From contig JAVHNS010000014.1 of NCBI GenBank assembly GCA_036872755.1, positions 744,001-808,000 on the forward strand: a DNA stretch of 64,000 nt, written 5' to 3'. This document shows positions 34,528-48,038 of this stretch, piece after piece. The stretch comes from Orbilia blumenaviensis. Lineage: Eukaryota; Ascomycota; Orbiliomycetes; Orbiliales; Orbiliaceae. The notes beneath the pieces are model-generated. The model had not been told where the DNA came from and did not search any database. It was given only the letters and a program-made list of their open reading frames with translations. The position numbers were made by a program, and so were the translations under genes. Position 1 is the stretch's first letter. Each line of letters begins with the position of its first letter.

Positions 34528-36885
34528 TTAATCCCTCCACTTCGAAAAGGCCCTCTCAACAGCCCACTTCTTCTCCACCGTCTCCTGCACATCCCTACCC
34601 CACACGACCGCAGGATCCTCGCCGCCTATCAAAACACGTTTTTCATGAATCTTAACCTCTTCCTTAGTCATGACCACCAGATCTGATAGTTTCAAGAATA
34701 TGGCGCCATCGATACCCACCCCCACTTTTTGAAGGCGGAGTTTTGTTTCCCTTTCGTTTACCGGTTCGGAGCTTGTATTATTGTTGTTGGTGATGGTGCT
34801 GCCGTCTTCGAATCTGGTTTTGTAGGTAGCCTCCGGGGAGTACCATCTCACCAAGTGTAATCTATTCCCCAACCCGCTGATAACGCTTTTCCCGCCGAAC
34901 ACCTCTTCGAGAATATACCCCGCATCCGCCTCCGACACGGGTACTTTCAACCCGGGGAGGTTATTCCGTATCCTACTCTCCACCGCAACCAGCTGGTTTA
35001 TAACCTGTCCGTAGAACTGTGGTCGAAACCTTGTCTGCGAGGGGAGGTATTCAAGCGGATACTCCGCCAGTTTGCATAACACATGGTTTGCGGCGGCGAG
35101 CCCGAATGTTGCAGGCATAGTACCCAGCACTGGTAGGATTCTGACGCGGAAGTTTTCGAGGACGCTGAGTTCGGATGGATCTTCCTGGGGTGAGGTTTCG
35201 GAGAGCGGGAGGAGGTTTGCTTTCCCCGGACCGGGTTTTTCGGTGGAGTAGACTACTGTTATACCCGTGGGGATCCCGCGCTGGCGGAGACGGCGACGGG
35301 TGGATTTTGAGAGTGGATCTTCGGTTGTTTCGGAGATGTCGCCGATTAGGATGCGGGTTGGGTCTGATTTGCAGCCCTTTTATATAAAACCATTGTTAGC
35401 TATCGCAAGTTTTTTTTTTATATAAAATCTTTTGGAAGGGGGGACAACATACAGCACCCATAGAGCTAATAACCGGAATCCCCTGCCCATGACAATACGC
35501 CAAAAGATCGACTTTAGTATCAATATTATCAATAGCATCAACAACCCAATCCGGCTCCCCATCCAACAGTCTCTTCCCATCCTTCTCACTCCAAAGCTCC
35601 ACACAAGCTTCAACCTCAACCCACGGCGCAACAGCCTGTAACCTCTTCTTCATCGCCAGTACCTTCGGAGTACCCACATCTTCAAGCGTAGCCACCGCAT
35701 GCCGATTCAACGATGATAAAGTAACTTGATCAAAATCTATCAATCGGACCCTACCGATCCCGGATCGGACGAGCATTGTTGCACACCAGGAGCCCACGCC
35801 GCCTAATCCGACGATTATTACGAACGAAGATCGGATAGTGCGAAGCCCTTGGGTGCCGAGGAAGGAGTGTGTGCGGGAGAGTTGTTCGAGGATTAGTTCT
35901 TCTGGGATGGGTTTTTGTTTTGATGCGAGGGATTGGGCGTGTTTTGCTAGGGCGGTGGATTCGGCGTCCGTTATGGACTTTGGTTGTACGGTGGAGGGGG
36001 TGGAGCGGGAGGGGGCGTTATTGGAAATTGGAGTGGAGGTTGAGCTTGGGGAGAGGGTGTACGGTGGGGGGTTGTAGGGGATGCTGCCGTTGCCTCCGAC
36101 GGATGAGGGAGTAGTTGAATGGGCGAGAAAGTGGGATAGCTTAGCTGGTCGGAGGGGGGTTAGCACATCATGATCATAATTCACAATACCCACTATCTAT
36201 CTACAACCCTCATAGATAGATAGATAGAAAAAATTATAAAACTCGTAGGAAAATTATGGAAGTAGTAGGGGAAACATACATCAACACTCCTCTCCATATC
36301 ACCCTCCTCACTCTCATGATACGACCCATTATTCGATATCGACTCCTTCAGCATCTGTGTCTTTATCCGCCGTTTACTGCTCTGATAACCCAATATAGTC
36401 CCACCGACAACGAGTCCGGACACGAGCGCCGTAGCCGCAAGCTGTGCGCGGTGGGAATTAGCGATCGAAGATAGCGAGGAGCTGACGGATTGCATTGAGA
36501 ATGTATTCGACATGTTGTTGCTGTTATTGTTGCTGTTGCTTTCGTCTTCTGATGATGAAGATGAAGAGGAGGAGGAATGATCCTTCTTCTTCTTCTTGGG
36601 TTTCTTCTTAGATTTGGATTTCGAGCTGTCGGTGGTGGTGGTTGAGGAGGAGGATTTATGGTGGTGGTGTTTGGATTTGTGTTTTCGATGTTTTGAGGTG
36701 GATGAGGAGGTGGAGATTATGGATGCAGCGCCCTCGGGATCGATGAGATTGTGATCCCGGGGTTTGGACCTTGTCTTCGAGGACTTGTGAGGCGCTGAGG
36801 GAGCGGCGGCGGTGGTGGTGGTGGGGAAGGTTGAGGAGGGGGAGGAGTAGTAAGAAGGGGGGAGGGAGGAGTAGTCGAACGACAT
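34528..36885 (-). CDS. tRNA threonylcarbamoyladenosine dehydratase (TcdA/Tcd1-like)
   Basis: E1-fold enzyme of the TcdA/CsdL family; yeast Tcd1 and Tcd2, on the mitochondrial outer membrane, convert t6A to cyclic t6A in tRNA. Exons on the minus strand: 36885-36280, 36196-35453, 35376-34528, totalling 732 codons. The ATP-binding core has GLGGVGSWCATMLVRSGIGR (about residues 328-347), LIDFDQVTLSSLNRHA and VVDAIDNIDTK, then SSMGAGCKSDPTRI and LPVLGTMPATFGL, all typical. The N-terminal 200 residues are extra: Ser/His/Lys-rich, then a hydrophobic segment (ATALVSGLVVGGTILGY, about residue 170) that may anchor it to a membrane. This makes it longer than yeast Tcd proteins (about 430-450). An in-frame upstream ATG at 37014 exists; 36885 is chosen as the better start but is not proven. 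Confidence 0.85.
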
Positions 36886-38718
36886 CTGATTTTCTTTTTG
36901 TTGCAGAAATTTTGTTGCGCCCAGATAGGTATAGTAGCTTATACCATCAAATGGTATCGGAGACTGTAACTGATCTGGGTTATAAAAGCATCCAAGAGAA
37001 TTAATTAAAAACAAAAATAAAAATCGGAAAAATAAAAGAAGGACAAAGAGAAGGATATACCGAACACTTAAATACTTAAAAAACTAAGCAAGCAAGGCAA
37101 AAGGTAGAAAAGCGGGCACGATCCAGTTAGTATAGCTTATGCAGCAGTGCTGCTGGCAGCCATCCACACACACACATACGCACATACGACGGACAGAGAC
37201 ATACATACATTCATGTAATGTACGGCCGACGTCAGCACTTGGCCACTTCACCGCAACCAAAAAAAAAAAAAACAGTGCGGATTTAAGGCTTGTTATTTTA
37301 GTCAGGTATCTCACTGGATAGTTTTTTTTTTTTCATGCTGTGGTACGTGCGCATCTGCAATGCAATGAGATCGGTTGGAGGACTGGAGCGAGTATCCGCA
37401 GATATATATATACTTACCTCCAAGTACTCCGGTGGCAAATCGACAATATAGTCACGATAGCTTCAACCTCTAAAGATTTTATGCAGAAAGACATCAGAAA
37501 TAATGTAAAAAAAAGTGAGTAAGTACTCGGCTACTAAGTATGTAAAATAATAAATAAAAGTTACATACAACAACAGCAGAAAACCTGACAAAGTCAACGA
37601 TCACAAAACAGATACATAGCTGACCCGGGGAAAAAAACGCCTTGTTAACAAAAAGATAATGAAGTAATAGCGGCAGCGGCGGCGGGGGTGGGTTGGTTAG
37701 CAGCGGGTTTAGCAAATCAGAACGGTCTGCGCACAAGGGTGTGGGTGATATTTTCCAGCTGAAGAGGGAGGAAACGGCGAAAACAGGTGATTTGACTTGA
37801 CCGAATTTGATTGGAATCGGTTTGTGGAGGGAGGGGGCCAATGAACAGGCTCCACGTCCAATCGGGTGAGCTGGATCAGACAAGAAAGTTGCGTCCGACT
37901 CCGAAACCAGAGCTGGAGGGGTGCGGTGAGTGTGCATGTCAAATATATGCTGATGCATTTAAGAAACGGAGTTTGAGAGAGAACAAGAGAAAACCCTATA
38001 TACGATTGGAAGAAAACCCCGCAAGGAAGGGAAGAGAGAGAAACAAAAGAATACCCGCCCGAAGTAACATCAAAAATAAACCGGGAAAAGAAATGAAGAA
38101 TGGTATAAAAAAAAAGGAATAGAAATGAGTGACAAGAATAGAAGACATTCCCTTGTGAAAACAAAGTCGCGCTCAAGGCGACGTCAAGAGAAGCAAAAGG
38201 AGGACATTACAAATCCGCTAATGCTTTTTGTGAAAAAGACATCCTTTCGTAATGCATATAAAAAAAATAAAACTAAAAAAGAATATAAAAAAAGGTCCCT
38301 CCAAAGGGGTATCCGGGCCCTAAGGAAAATCGAATCTCAAAGGCATAGGTCGAAAACAAAGAAAAGTAAAACTTGTGAAAGAAGAAAAGGAAATAAAAGA
38401 AAACCTGGCGCTGCGATCGAATCCCACCCATCGGTAAACAAATCGGGTATCTCTGTTTCCAAACCCGGCCCTTTGGGTTTCCCATTTGATAATGATGTTG
38501 CTGATGATGTTGATGATGATGCTGCCGCTTAAGTGACGGAGGGGAAAAAATCATCCTCCATAATCGTATCCATATATATTGCGCCACTCGTAGTTGCCCG
38601 CTTCCTTCCAGTTCACATCATGAAACACAAAAAAATGAAAATAAAGAACGAAAAGACAGACACCAAAATATCAACGTTCAATTAAAAAAACTTCTTTCTC
38701 TTCCATATGCCCCACTTC
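36886..38718. other. Intergenic region between TcdA-like and SHO1 genes
   Basis: Promoter of the TcdA-like gene and the 3' flank of SHO1. It contains a CA repeat (37165-37180) and A-rich tracts. The basic open frame at 38125-38532 is low-complexity Lys/Arg sequence from A/G-rich DNA and is not supported as a gene. Confidence 0.5.
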
Positions 38719-40014
38719 TCACAGCAGGATCAAATAATTCGAAGGCGCGATACCTGTCTCGCCACTCTCCTTACGTGCCTGCCACCACCTGCCAGAAACA
38801 TCCGAAACCTCCAGAATATCGTGCTTTTGGAACGAAATTTCATTGGCGTCCTCGGGATTGGCGGTGTATGAGTAGATGGCCTTGGCGCGGTATGGGTACT
38901 CAGCTGGCTTGTCCGTCTGTTCTTCTTCCCTGGGAGCCACGCTTCCGCTAGCGCCGCCCGACGTTCCTGGTGGAGGTCCAAACCTAGGCGCCTGCGACGA
39001 TCGGTCCGCGATGCTTCCACCCATCGGTAGGGGCGAGGTAGCCTCGAGCCCGCTAAGCTGGGCGGAAGTGTACATCTGCGGGACGACGTTATTGCTAATA
39101 GTCGTCTCAGGTCGTCGCGAATCGTAGTACGGGGCTGGGTTGGTGCCGTATTCGCTTGGTGCTGATCGCTGAGCGAATGTATCGATGTAGTGGTGTGTGA
39201 CGGCGTTCGGGGAGGTTCCGAAGTAAAAGATCCAGAGCACGGAGATCATGGACAGGAGGATGTGGCCAGCGGCAGCAGCCTGTTCGGTTCCGCTCTTCTG
39301 GTAAATCAGCGTGTTCGCCGACGAGCTGGTGAGCACCAGTCCGCTGGATAGATATCCGACAATCTGAAAAAAAAAAAAAAGTAAGTTAGTTACTGGCAAT
39401 CCATAGACAAAAGTAAATCGACAAAAAAAAAGAGAGAAAAGAAAAGAAAAGGAGGAGAAAGGGCACATACGGCAACATTGTAGGAGTATATCGAATTCGA
39501 CGCGACAACAACGGTAACGCCCAGAATACAGAACAGTTCGTAGATGACAGCCCACCAGGCGAAATTGGGGAAGCTGCCGTTGGCGTCCGATATGGCAGAT
39601 GTGACGAAGGCTATTATCCACGCGAGCTGTAGATCACAGAGAGAAGAGGATACCATGTTAGCGTACATCATTCACCAAAAACTGAAGAAATCCGCGAAAG
39701 GGAGAAACAAGCGGTAGATCACTCACTACCCGCTACTGGGTAGTCTATGATTACGCCATGAGGCTATTCCGAAGAGAGAAAAAAAAAACTCCATCGCATG
39801 GTAGACAACAATATTTCAAGAATTATGGGATATATGAAAGGTAAGAAATGGAGGGAGGAGTAGAACGTACAAAGCCGATGCCGATTGTTGTGAGGAAGAA
39901 AGGGTCGCCAATGATGTTCCCGATGTCGAATTTAGAGACGGATCGCGAATACCGCGGCTGGTTCGGGTCGTTATTCATTGTGTAGGCGGTCGACTGCGGG
40001 TAGTAGCTGACCAT
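38719..40014 (-). CDS. SHO1: Osmosensor Sho1 (four TM plus SH3)
   Basis: Plasma-membrane scaffold and osmosensor of the HOG pathway; its SH3 domain binds Pbs2 MAPKK in yeast. Exons on the minus strand: 40014-39871, 39626-39471, 39363-38719, totalling 314 codons. Four membrane segments: around [46 protein letters not shown] with [13 protein letters not shown], and [19 protein letters not shown] disordered Pro/Ser-rich linker follows, and a C-terminal SH3 domain ([19 protein letters not shown], then [20 protein letters not shown]) ends at the stop. A second start at 39978 (302 codons) is equally possible. Length matches fungal Sho1. Confidence 0.95.
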
Positions 40015-43000
40015 TTCCGGGGAGGATTGTCGGAGAGGATGATGCCGCTATCGGTGACAGTGATGCCGGCTAGATGGTGAGGGAGACGATGATGATGGTG
40101 GTGGTGATGATGATGGGGGGCTGTGAGACGGCTGATAGAGATTGGCGCTGGTAATGATAATAATAATAATGGCCCACGTTCTCCAGTATGGGATTAAAAG
40201 GAGATGATGCCCAACAACAACCTCTTATTATCCTTCGCTCGAACCAGGAGCTCTTTTTTTTTTCTTTCTTTCTATCTTTTTGTTCCACAAAAAATAGATA
40301 AAAATAAAAATAAAAATTAGATCGAAGCGATTCCTTCCTTCAGCAATCCAGATTATATAAAATAAAAATTAAAAAAACGAATGTAAGAAGTGTCGGGTTA
40401 GTAGCTTGTCGGTCGGTCGGATTTCGGGGAGGGTGTGAGAGAGTCGAGTTTGAGAGGAAAGCGAGAAAAAAGAGCCAGAAGAGATGTCGCTTCCTTTTTC
40501 TTTCTTTTCTGAGAAAAATCCAATTAACCAACCAGCAGCTGACTCTGACAAACAGTTTTTTTCAGGTCCGAATCCAGTCCAGGGGCAAGGTTGGTGTGTC
40601 TGGGGCGCTACTATTCGACTTAGTATAGTTGCAGTTGCAGGTATTATCTTACGCACGCCTTTTTTTTTTTTTTTTTTTGTTCTTTCTCTTTTTTTTCTTT
40701 TTTGGTCTTCCTTATATTTTTCTTGTCCAGCAGTATGGTCGGATCTCAGATCAGATGTCGTATCGTAGTAGTCTTCTCTTTTTTTGATATAGCGAGATAT
40801 ATAAAGAACACAGTTCTTGTTCGATATAAAAAATTAAACCTTCAATCGAGTGCTCTAACGTCGATGATATCGTTTATTTTGTAAATAAAAAAAAAGGAAT
40901 ACCCTCGCACAGGGTAAAACAGAACGAAAAACGAGTGAGGAAAGGAAGACTTGGTGAGAGTAAAAAGAGAAGAAGAAGAGGAGGCAAAAAAGCGAGGCTT
41001 GTCCGGGTATATAATATATTATATACTTTATAATCGAGCGAGCGGGAATCGAACGCTTTTTTAGTTAATAAGGGGCCTTGCCTTGCATGCAAACCGCTCT
41101 TTTTCTTTTTTTCCTTTCACTTTCACTTTCTCTTTCTTATTTCATTCCTTTCTTTGACTTCTTTGACTTGACTTCTTTTCCGGTTTAACGTCTTTTTCTG
41201 GCTGTGCACGCGGCAAGGAAAAAAAGAAAAATATATGGTGAAGGGACGGTGTGGTGGTGTTTCACAATGTACCACTCTGCTGGTAATTATGGACGGACGG
41301 TACCTGAAAATATAACCCCAAGCTAGCTTATGAGCAACTGAGAGTGAGCGAGAGAGAGAGACCTGCTGCAACAGACAGGAACCTGGTCGTCCGAGTTTTT
41401 TTCTTGATAAGGACACAATCGATCAATCAATCAATCGAAGGGGCGAGGGGAAGCGGGAAAGAGAAAAAAGCGTTCTGATGCAAGGTGTTCCCGCTATTGA
41501 AACACGGAAACAGAACGTCGTCAAAATGTATAATATATACGTTCTAATACTGTAATAATGTATTCTCCGATTGATAATTATTTTTTTTGAAAACCGAAGG
41601 TGTCTTGTTGGATATATAGATATATGAGTATGATGATATATCTATAATACGGATGGGCTATAGCCTGGCCCCCTAAAGTTCTTTTCCCGCGTTCAGATAG
41701 ATATATAGTAGTGCCAGACGCTTTGTATGTGTTTGTGCGTCTATATCGCTGATGTAAGGCGAGCGTAATCGTGGTTCGACGTCGTTAACGTATCGTCTAT
41801 ATGAAAAAAGAGTTCGTAACGTCGATTGGGTTTCGTTTATCTCGTATAACGTGTGCGTCGTCAGCCCGTTTTGTTTTTTTTTATAAAACACCCTTTCTGC
41901 CGAATATTATTATATTGATTTATAAGTTTATATAAAAAATTTTAAAAAAAATTTGATGATGGATAGAGAGTGAGTGTATTATATTAGACTGTCCAAGTCT
42001 TTCTTTTACTGACAGTACGCGGGGGGGGGGGGGCGACGTCGTGAATTTATCAATCCGGCTGCTCCACATTACATTGCATTGCATGGCCACCAACAAGTCA
42101 TACCTGTCACCCCAGAGTATCACCACTTCACAGATATACAAAAGTAACCATTTCACAAAGTAAAAGGTACTTACATACGTACTCCTCTCTAATACGAGTC
42201 CAATTCTCACCTCCATGATCAATAAACGAACCAGGGATCGCATACATGCTCGTATTCGACTGGATCCAACAGCCGCTGGTACCAGCTGCTAGCACATACA
42301 CAGTGCCTATACATACACCTGCCCACCCTAGGCCTATGAACCAGCGCATACCATTCCATTGAAAAAAAAAAAGGTCTTAATCCTCCCCAATGAATTAACC
42401 CAACCCCCAAATCTTTATGTTTAAAAATTTCTGGGGAGGGGTGTTCTTCGTTAAAAAAAGGTTACAGACTTTCCTATGTTTAGACCACAATCTGAAGCGC
42501 CCCAATCAGGGAAGCCGAAGCCGAACTCCTCCCAGGATCCAATAATGATCATGAGATTGATTCCCTTTCCATACCTTTTTAATTCACCCTTCATCATACT
42601 AAAAAAAAAAAAAAGGGCTCCGATCAACGATCTTCTAAGAATAAAAAAAAGAAGGCATCAAGGGGTGTAAAAGCGCATTTCAATGCACTGAACAACGAGT
42701 TTGTGGCACGGCTTCACAAACCAACCAAAAACAGACATAAAAATAAACATTCAACTGAACGAAATCATGAAGCTTCTCAAACACCCACAGGTTACTGTTG
42801 AAAAATCAAATCCCACCACTAACCAACTACCCTAACAAAACATTGGATGAATTGGAATTCAATTGTGGGTATAATCCGGGGTTGGGGGGTGGTCTACCAA
42901 GGCCCTAACTATTGCGTCCTTCTTGCGCAAAACACCAAGAGGCCAAAAAAAGGCTTCAAGAAATAGTATATCATCCGTCCCTGCAAGCAGCCTCATGACG

Positions 43001-43102
43001 ATCAGGACTTCCCAATTACTTCACCGAGCTCACGCCAAAAAAATCAAAAATCTCTCTTATAGTACTAGCCTTCCTCCGCCATTTCCGCGACACAGCGGTC
43101 CA

Positions 43103-43175
43103 TAAGACTTTCACAGCTAACCAGCTATAATAGCTATTAACTAACAGCTGGTTAGCTAGCTAGCTAACAGTCTTA
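43103..43175. repeat. 73-nt nested palindromic element
   Basis: Outer arms TAAGACT (43103-43109) and AGTCTTA (43169-43175) are exact reverse complements. Inner arms AGCTAACCAGCT (43115-43126) and AGCTGGTTAGCT (43146-43157) are a perfect 12-bp inverted repeat. The loop contains the palindrome AATAGCTATT and the right arm overlaps the 18-nt palindrome GTTAGCTAGCTAGCTAAC. Confidence 0.85.
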
Positions 43176-46100
43176 AAAGAAGCATTAACATAAAACCCAC
43201 GCCATTCTAACACTACTATTTCATTCTTACTTGTTTTTTTTTTTTTTTTTTTTCTAGATCAGGTTACGTAGCTCAAAATAATATTGGGTACCCACTTAAC
43301 TACTCAATTAATTGATTCATCAAGCTGTCTCAATTCTCCCCCTCCAAAAAAGGCGTTTTCGCTGGCGTAATTACATGCCATAGTTATCACCTGGGCGGGC
43401 GGTCAGTAGGTATAAGGCTGTCTTTCGCATTTTTAAAAAAGAATGCGAGTGTATCATGGATAAAAAGACCAGATAAAACACCTCAAACCATCTACTCGCC
43501 CCCTCCTCTCCCTCCCGTCCTGTGACACTTGTAGGCGTCTACCACCACCACCAACCCATTTACCCACTCAGCTCAACTGGCTTGCTTGCTGGCTGGCTAG
43601 TTGTTTAAAAAAAAACCCTTGGGGGACCAGTCTCGTACCTTGCAGATTTTCGACCCGTTTTAGTCGAGCGAATCATACCCCTAGAAAGATACTTTTGACA
43701 GACAGACCAGCAGAAAAGAAAAAAAAAGAACGCAATCCAACTGACAGCGCAAGCATGTCACTCACCCGTAACGACCGTCTGTTCGGAAGGGTAAAAGTAT
43801 GTATGCAAGTACCTTATGTATGTAGGAGGCGGGGTTCAGGTTATTCTGACCAATCCCGGACGACGGTTTACCCTGCAAGGGGGGGGAGTTGGATGTGCGG
43901 TTGCTTCCTGAAACAACAGCTCAGCTGGGGTGGTGGTCTAACTATGTAGGTGCCTTTTCTCACAGCCTTGTAGGAGCACTGCCTAGCGAGGATTTTTTTG
44001 AAACAAGAAGAAGAAGAAGAGTGCTGTTTGCTCTCGGGTGGGCTAGACGGGATTTGGCGACGGGAGGCGGTTTTTTGTGGCTTGTGAGCTGAGGTGGCTT
44101 CTTTCTGATGTGGTAATTTGGGCATCAACGCATTTTTAACGGCATATAGATTGGATCTGGGTGTATATAGCCGGTGAACTACAGGCTTGTAAGCTTATCG
44201 ATCGATAATTATCGCAGATGCGATCTTTTATATATCTTTTCTAATCCCGGAACTGGGTAATACTATAATCCCGTGAGTTTTAAATAGTATCTCTGTATTT
44301 ATCCCTTCATAGTATCGATAGGTTTAGCCTACCATTCTATCCAGACCGACCAGGACAGGCCGTGTGCGTACCAAGGGTTGCAACGTTGATAGCATGGGAA
44401 ACATGAAGTAATTCACAAATACTCTGATCGATAAATTTTTGGTCTACAAATGAGATTTTTGCCTTCTAGCATCTTGCTGATATACTTTGCGATGTAGGTG
44501 GTCAAATTGTTAGATCGGTAGGACTCCCGGTTCTATTCGCAGGCTTTAGTGTCCAGATTAGGTTTATCCACGATATTACAGTCCTGTATCCTCAGATAGT
44601 GGAAAAACCAAATCCCAGATCCGCTTCCCTTGTTATAAACTACGGTGGATAGGCAGTATTTTCTTTCTTTCTTTTTTTTTTTTTTTTTTTAGTTTGCATC
44701 ATTCATAATAAGAAGTATAGATCCACCATGCATGTGGAATTTCGAACTTTGCAAATGGCTTCTAGTGATCCATCCTGTGCTTTGAAGATTCGGTCTGTAG
44801 ATATGGATTATGTATAGCTATAGGATCTCTCATATATAGCTACTTTCTCCACTTCAGGTACATTAATATTGCTTCTTCTCAAGAGAAAAATAAGGTATAA
44901 ATATTTAGAAGCAAATTTATTGATATTATGTAAACAGTCGCATTTGACGTATATTCTGGCAGACATTTTTTATTTATTTATTGTTATTATTACGATCAGT
45001 CGAACTTAGCGAATTTAAAACCCTGTTCCATGACCGCTGTATAGACCGCCTTGAAAAAGCATCTTTTTCCTTCATACGATATGTATATATATATATACAT
45101 AAAGTCGAATTCCAGCAGACACTCGCCTTATTTACGATAGCGATCGTTTGTTGATGGGAATGCTGTATAGATGGAGAGTAAAGCGGGTATGGGATTCGAA
45201 GAAGGAGATCTCGAGAGCGCGGTCGAGGTTCCGGGGGGTTGATTGGTCATGGGTGCTATTTAAGGGATATGTAGGTAGGTAGGTAGGTAATTGATTAATC
45301 TTACCCCTTTGAGATCGTCGTTGCCATTTTTATACGTATACGACTGCGATGCTGATAATGCGATGGCGGTGATTGAGAGGTGTATATATATACATATATA
45401 TATACTCCTTTCATCCACCATGTAGCTATCGTTCTTGCTTCTCTCCACATCATCTGTCTCTAAAATACCTAGGTGGATATCATATCCATGATATATTTTC
45501 CAATAGCAGCCGAATAATCAATAGTAAAAAGGTCTGATTTATAATTTTCTAAGCAGCCACCCTGTTCCTGGATCTGCTTGAACCCCACCCTTCATCTCCC
45601 CCTTCTTCTCCCAACGTTACCGTGTTCTTATCAATGGCTAATCCTGGTGACTCAATAGCTACGCAAGATCTAACCGATAAAATATCCGACTTGCCCGGGG
45701 GGTTGTACGAGGGTATTACCTTCTTCGAGACGGCTGTCGGCTGGAGCGCATATTTGGTGCTGAGTCGACCTAAGAAAAACATGATATATATATTCCCCAT
45801 TTATCTCATACCCAATCCCCCCCCCTCCCCCTCCGGCCCCATTCTTTCTGTGCGTACATGGGTCCTCAACGACTTACAAGGTGGGCAACTGGTTCGGATA
45901 CTATCCCTACGCACAGAGGTCCGGCTCGACAGGTATTACGTCACGAATACATATAGTATCATACTATCGTAAACGGAGGGTGGAGGATGAACGAAGTTTT
46001 TGAAGAAGGACCATTTCTTTTTTCTTATGGTAGGGTTAAAGAGGGGACTTGGGTGGCTAACTATAATGGCCTGGGTCTTATAGGTATATAACAAGCTAGT

Positions 46101-47049
46101 CTCGGTCCCAGACGCTGTTGACCAATAACAAGCAGCGGCGGGGTTATAAAATCACATTTATGTATCTATCTGAAGGGTTGTATTAGGAGGTGTTTAAATT
46201 CTATGAGACTAGTTCTTATGGATTTTATATATGAGTATTATCACGTGTCTATTAATTATGTATATTTCTCGATTTCGATGGAAGGAAGTTCTTATTCGGA
46301 ATTCAATTCAGTTTAATGGGGGGGGTTTCTTAAAAAAAAAAAAAAAGATCAATTTGCGACTGGTATAGTGGCTTCAGAGGGAATGTCCGGCTATCTAGGC
46401 TGCATACATACATATATTATACACCTACATACCTATACGTATACAGCGATCTCGTTGATGGATTCCGCTCGGAAAGAAGCGGCTAGCCTGTCTACCTGCC
46501 TGCAGCAGGCGGATTTTTATGATTTAAAAAAATTATGTATACTACCTTGTACACATAAACACGAATACAAAAGTCCCATCACTGACGCTAGCGCCAGGAG
46601 TAGTATACACTTAGCTATGTAATTTTTTTCGCTTTACGTTGTAATAAGATAATTTATTCATGACCTCAATTTTTCCTCGGACCCCAATATTTGGCGTTGG
46701 TTCAGTGGTATTTTTTTTGCACTCCCTCGCAAGCAGTTTAGCCTAAAATCCTCCCTCGCTCCCCACCCCCGGCTACAGCCCAACAAACTCAAGCACAGCT
46801 CCCATATAGCATAATTTAAACACCACCACCAGCAGCTTACAATTCCATGCATGGCATGGCATCGGCCGAAGCGCAAGTCATCTCGCCTTCCCACCTACAC
46901 GTGTAAACCATCAAAACGCATGATGTCAATCGGAATTCCCACCTCATAACTTTCCTTATCACAACCTTTGAGCGGGGGGAAGATAATGAATGAGTAAGCT
47001 GTAGTAATCGAGTTAGAGTCTGGGCTAGTGGACGTTAGTAATCAATTTT

Positions 47050-47053
<4 letters not shown>

Positions 47054-47081
<28 letters not shown>
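47054..47081. repeat. Poly(A) tract
   Basis: An uninterrupted run of about 28 A, the longest homopolymer in the window. Confidence 0.9.
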
Positions 47082-47084
<3 letters not shown>

Positions 47085-47993
47085 TAGACATCCCTTAACT
47101 AGCCGTTTTCCAGGGTTTTTAACTGTAAGAAAGTAGGTACTTAGTACGTGATATCAAGTGGGTAAGGTAGGACTCGACTCGCGGCATTTGGCCGGATGCA
47201 TTGGCGGAGGGGGTTGTTTTCAGGTACCTCTCTTCCCCCCCCAGCATAGGATTCAACGCCCAAAACCCCGCGCGCTGGATGTAGTCCGTAACCTACGTCT
47301 TTTTCTAAAATGCCTCTCTCTCTCTCTTTCGTGTAATAATAATAAAAAGTGAATTTCTTTAAGTAATTTATGGCTTAGTTATCACCCTGCAGGGTGCTTA
47401 CACACGAACATTCATCCATCCGTCTGGCTGGGCTAGCTGGCCTTGATTATCAACATGAATTTCTATAGCTTGCTGCTTAGATTCGCCCCACCCCGTTTTA
47501 GTCAAACCCCAGCGGCCTCGATTCTTCCACGAAACGTGCGACACGCTTACACACTATCTGTACAGCGGGATACCGACGGAGAAGTCGAGGCGAGGCGAGG
47601 GGATTGATCTCGAGCTCCCCCACTAGCCCAACCTTGCAGTTGGGTTTCTTAGCAAAACCTGCGCCCTGTGATTATTATTATTACTACGTACATAATTTGA
47701 GTAAACTTTTCCGTTGGATTTACATATGTGTGATGGAATTCCCGGACCCCAACGGAATTGGCGGGAGGGGGGAAGATATATCTCTTTTCATTTTGTTTTC
47801 TGATGGTAGTTAGTTTTTTTAAAGAAGTATAAAAAGGGCGTGGAGGGGCACGATCGATTTCGCACTCCGGCCGCGTTCCTTTCTCCGTTTAAGATTATTT
47901 TCAATCCGCCCTTATTTTCCGGAAAAAGTCTCCAGTGAAACGAATTCGCCGACTTCCAAAATCCTATCTATTTAAATTAGCGTCCTGAACGGA

Positions 47994-48002
47994 ATATAAA
48001 AA
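47994..48002 (+). promoter_or_regulatory. Possible TATA element of transaldolase gene
   Basis: ATATAAAAA about 360 nt upstream of the TAL1 start codon, followed by a GTGA repeat. Spacing would imply a long leader or a 5'-UTR intron. A second TATAAAAA is at 47828-47835. Confidence 0.25.
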
Positions 48003-48008
48003 GAGAGG

Positions 48009-48038
48009 TGAGTGAGTGAGTGAGTGAGTGAGTGAGCG
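48009..48038. repeat. (GTGA)n microsatellite
   Basis: About seven GTGA units in the transaldolase upstream region. Confidence 0.9.

Noticed and set aside
38125..38532. Lys/Arg-rich open frame between the TcdA-like and SHO1 genes
   Set aside because: Low-complexity translation of A/G-rich DNA with no conserved features.
41030..41065. T-arm-like GTTCGATTCC on the minus strand
   Set aside because: The T stem has mismatches and no D arm lies upstream.
42128..42349. Minus-strand frame with hydrophobic, permease-like stretch (GLGWAGVCIGTVYVLAAG)
   Set aside because: Short, overlapped by a second open frame, no definable exon partners and no family I can name.
44500..44550. B-box-like GGTTCTATTCGC
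   Set aside because: No pairing acceptor or anticodon stem; isolated match.
45622..45972. Plus-strand 116-codon frame
   Set aside because: First half looks protein-like but the rest is read through TA and C-rich tracts; no homology recognised.
46693..46760. tRNA-Gly-like 5' half (GCGTTGGTTCAGTGGTA)
   Set aside because: No anticodon arm or B box follows within a tRNA length.
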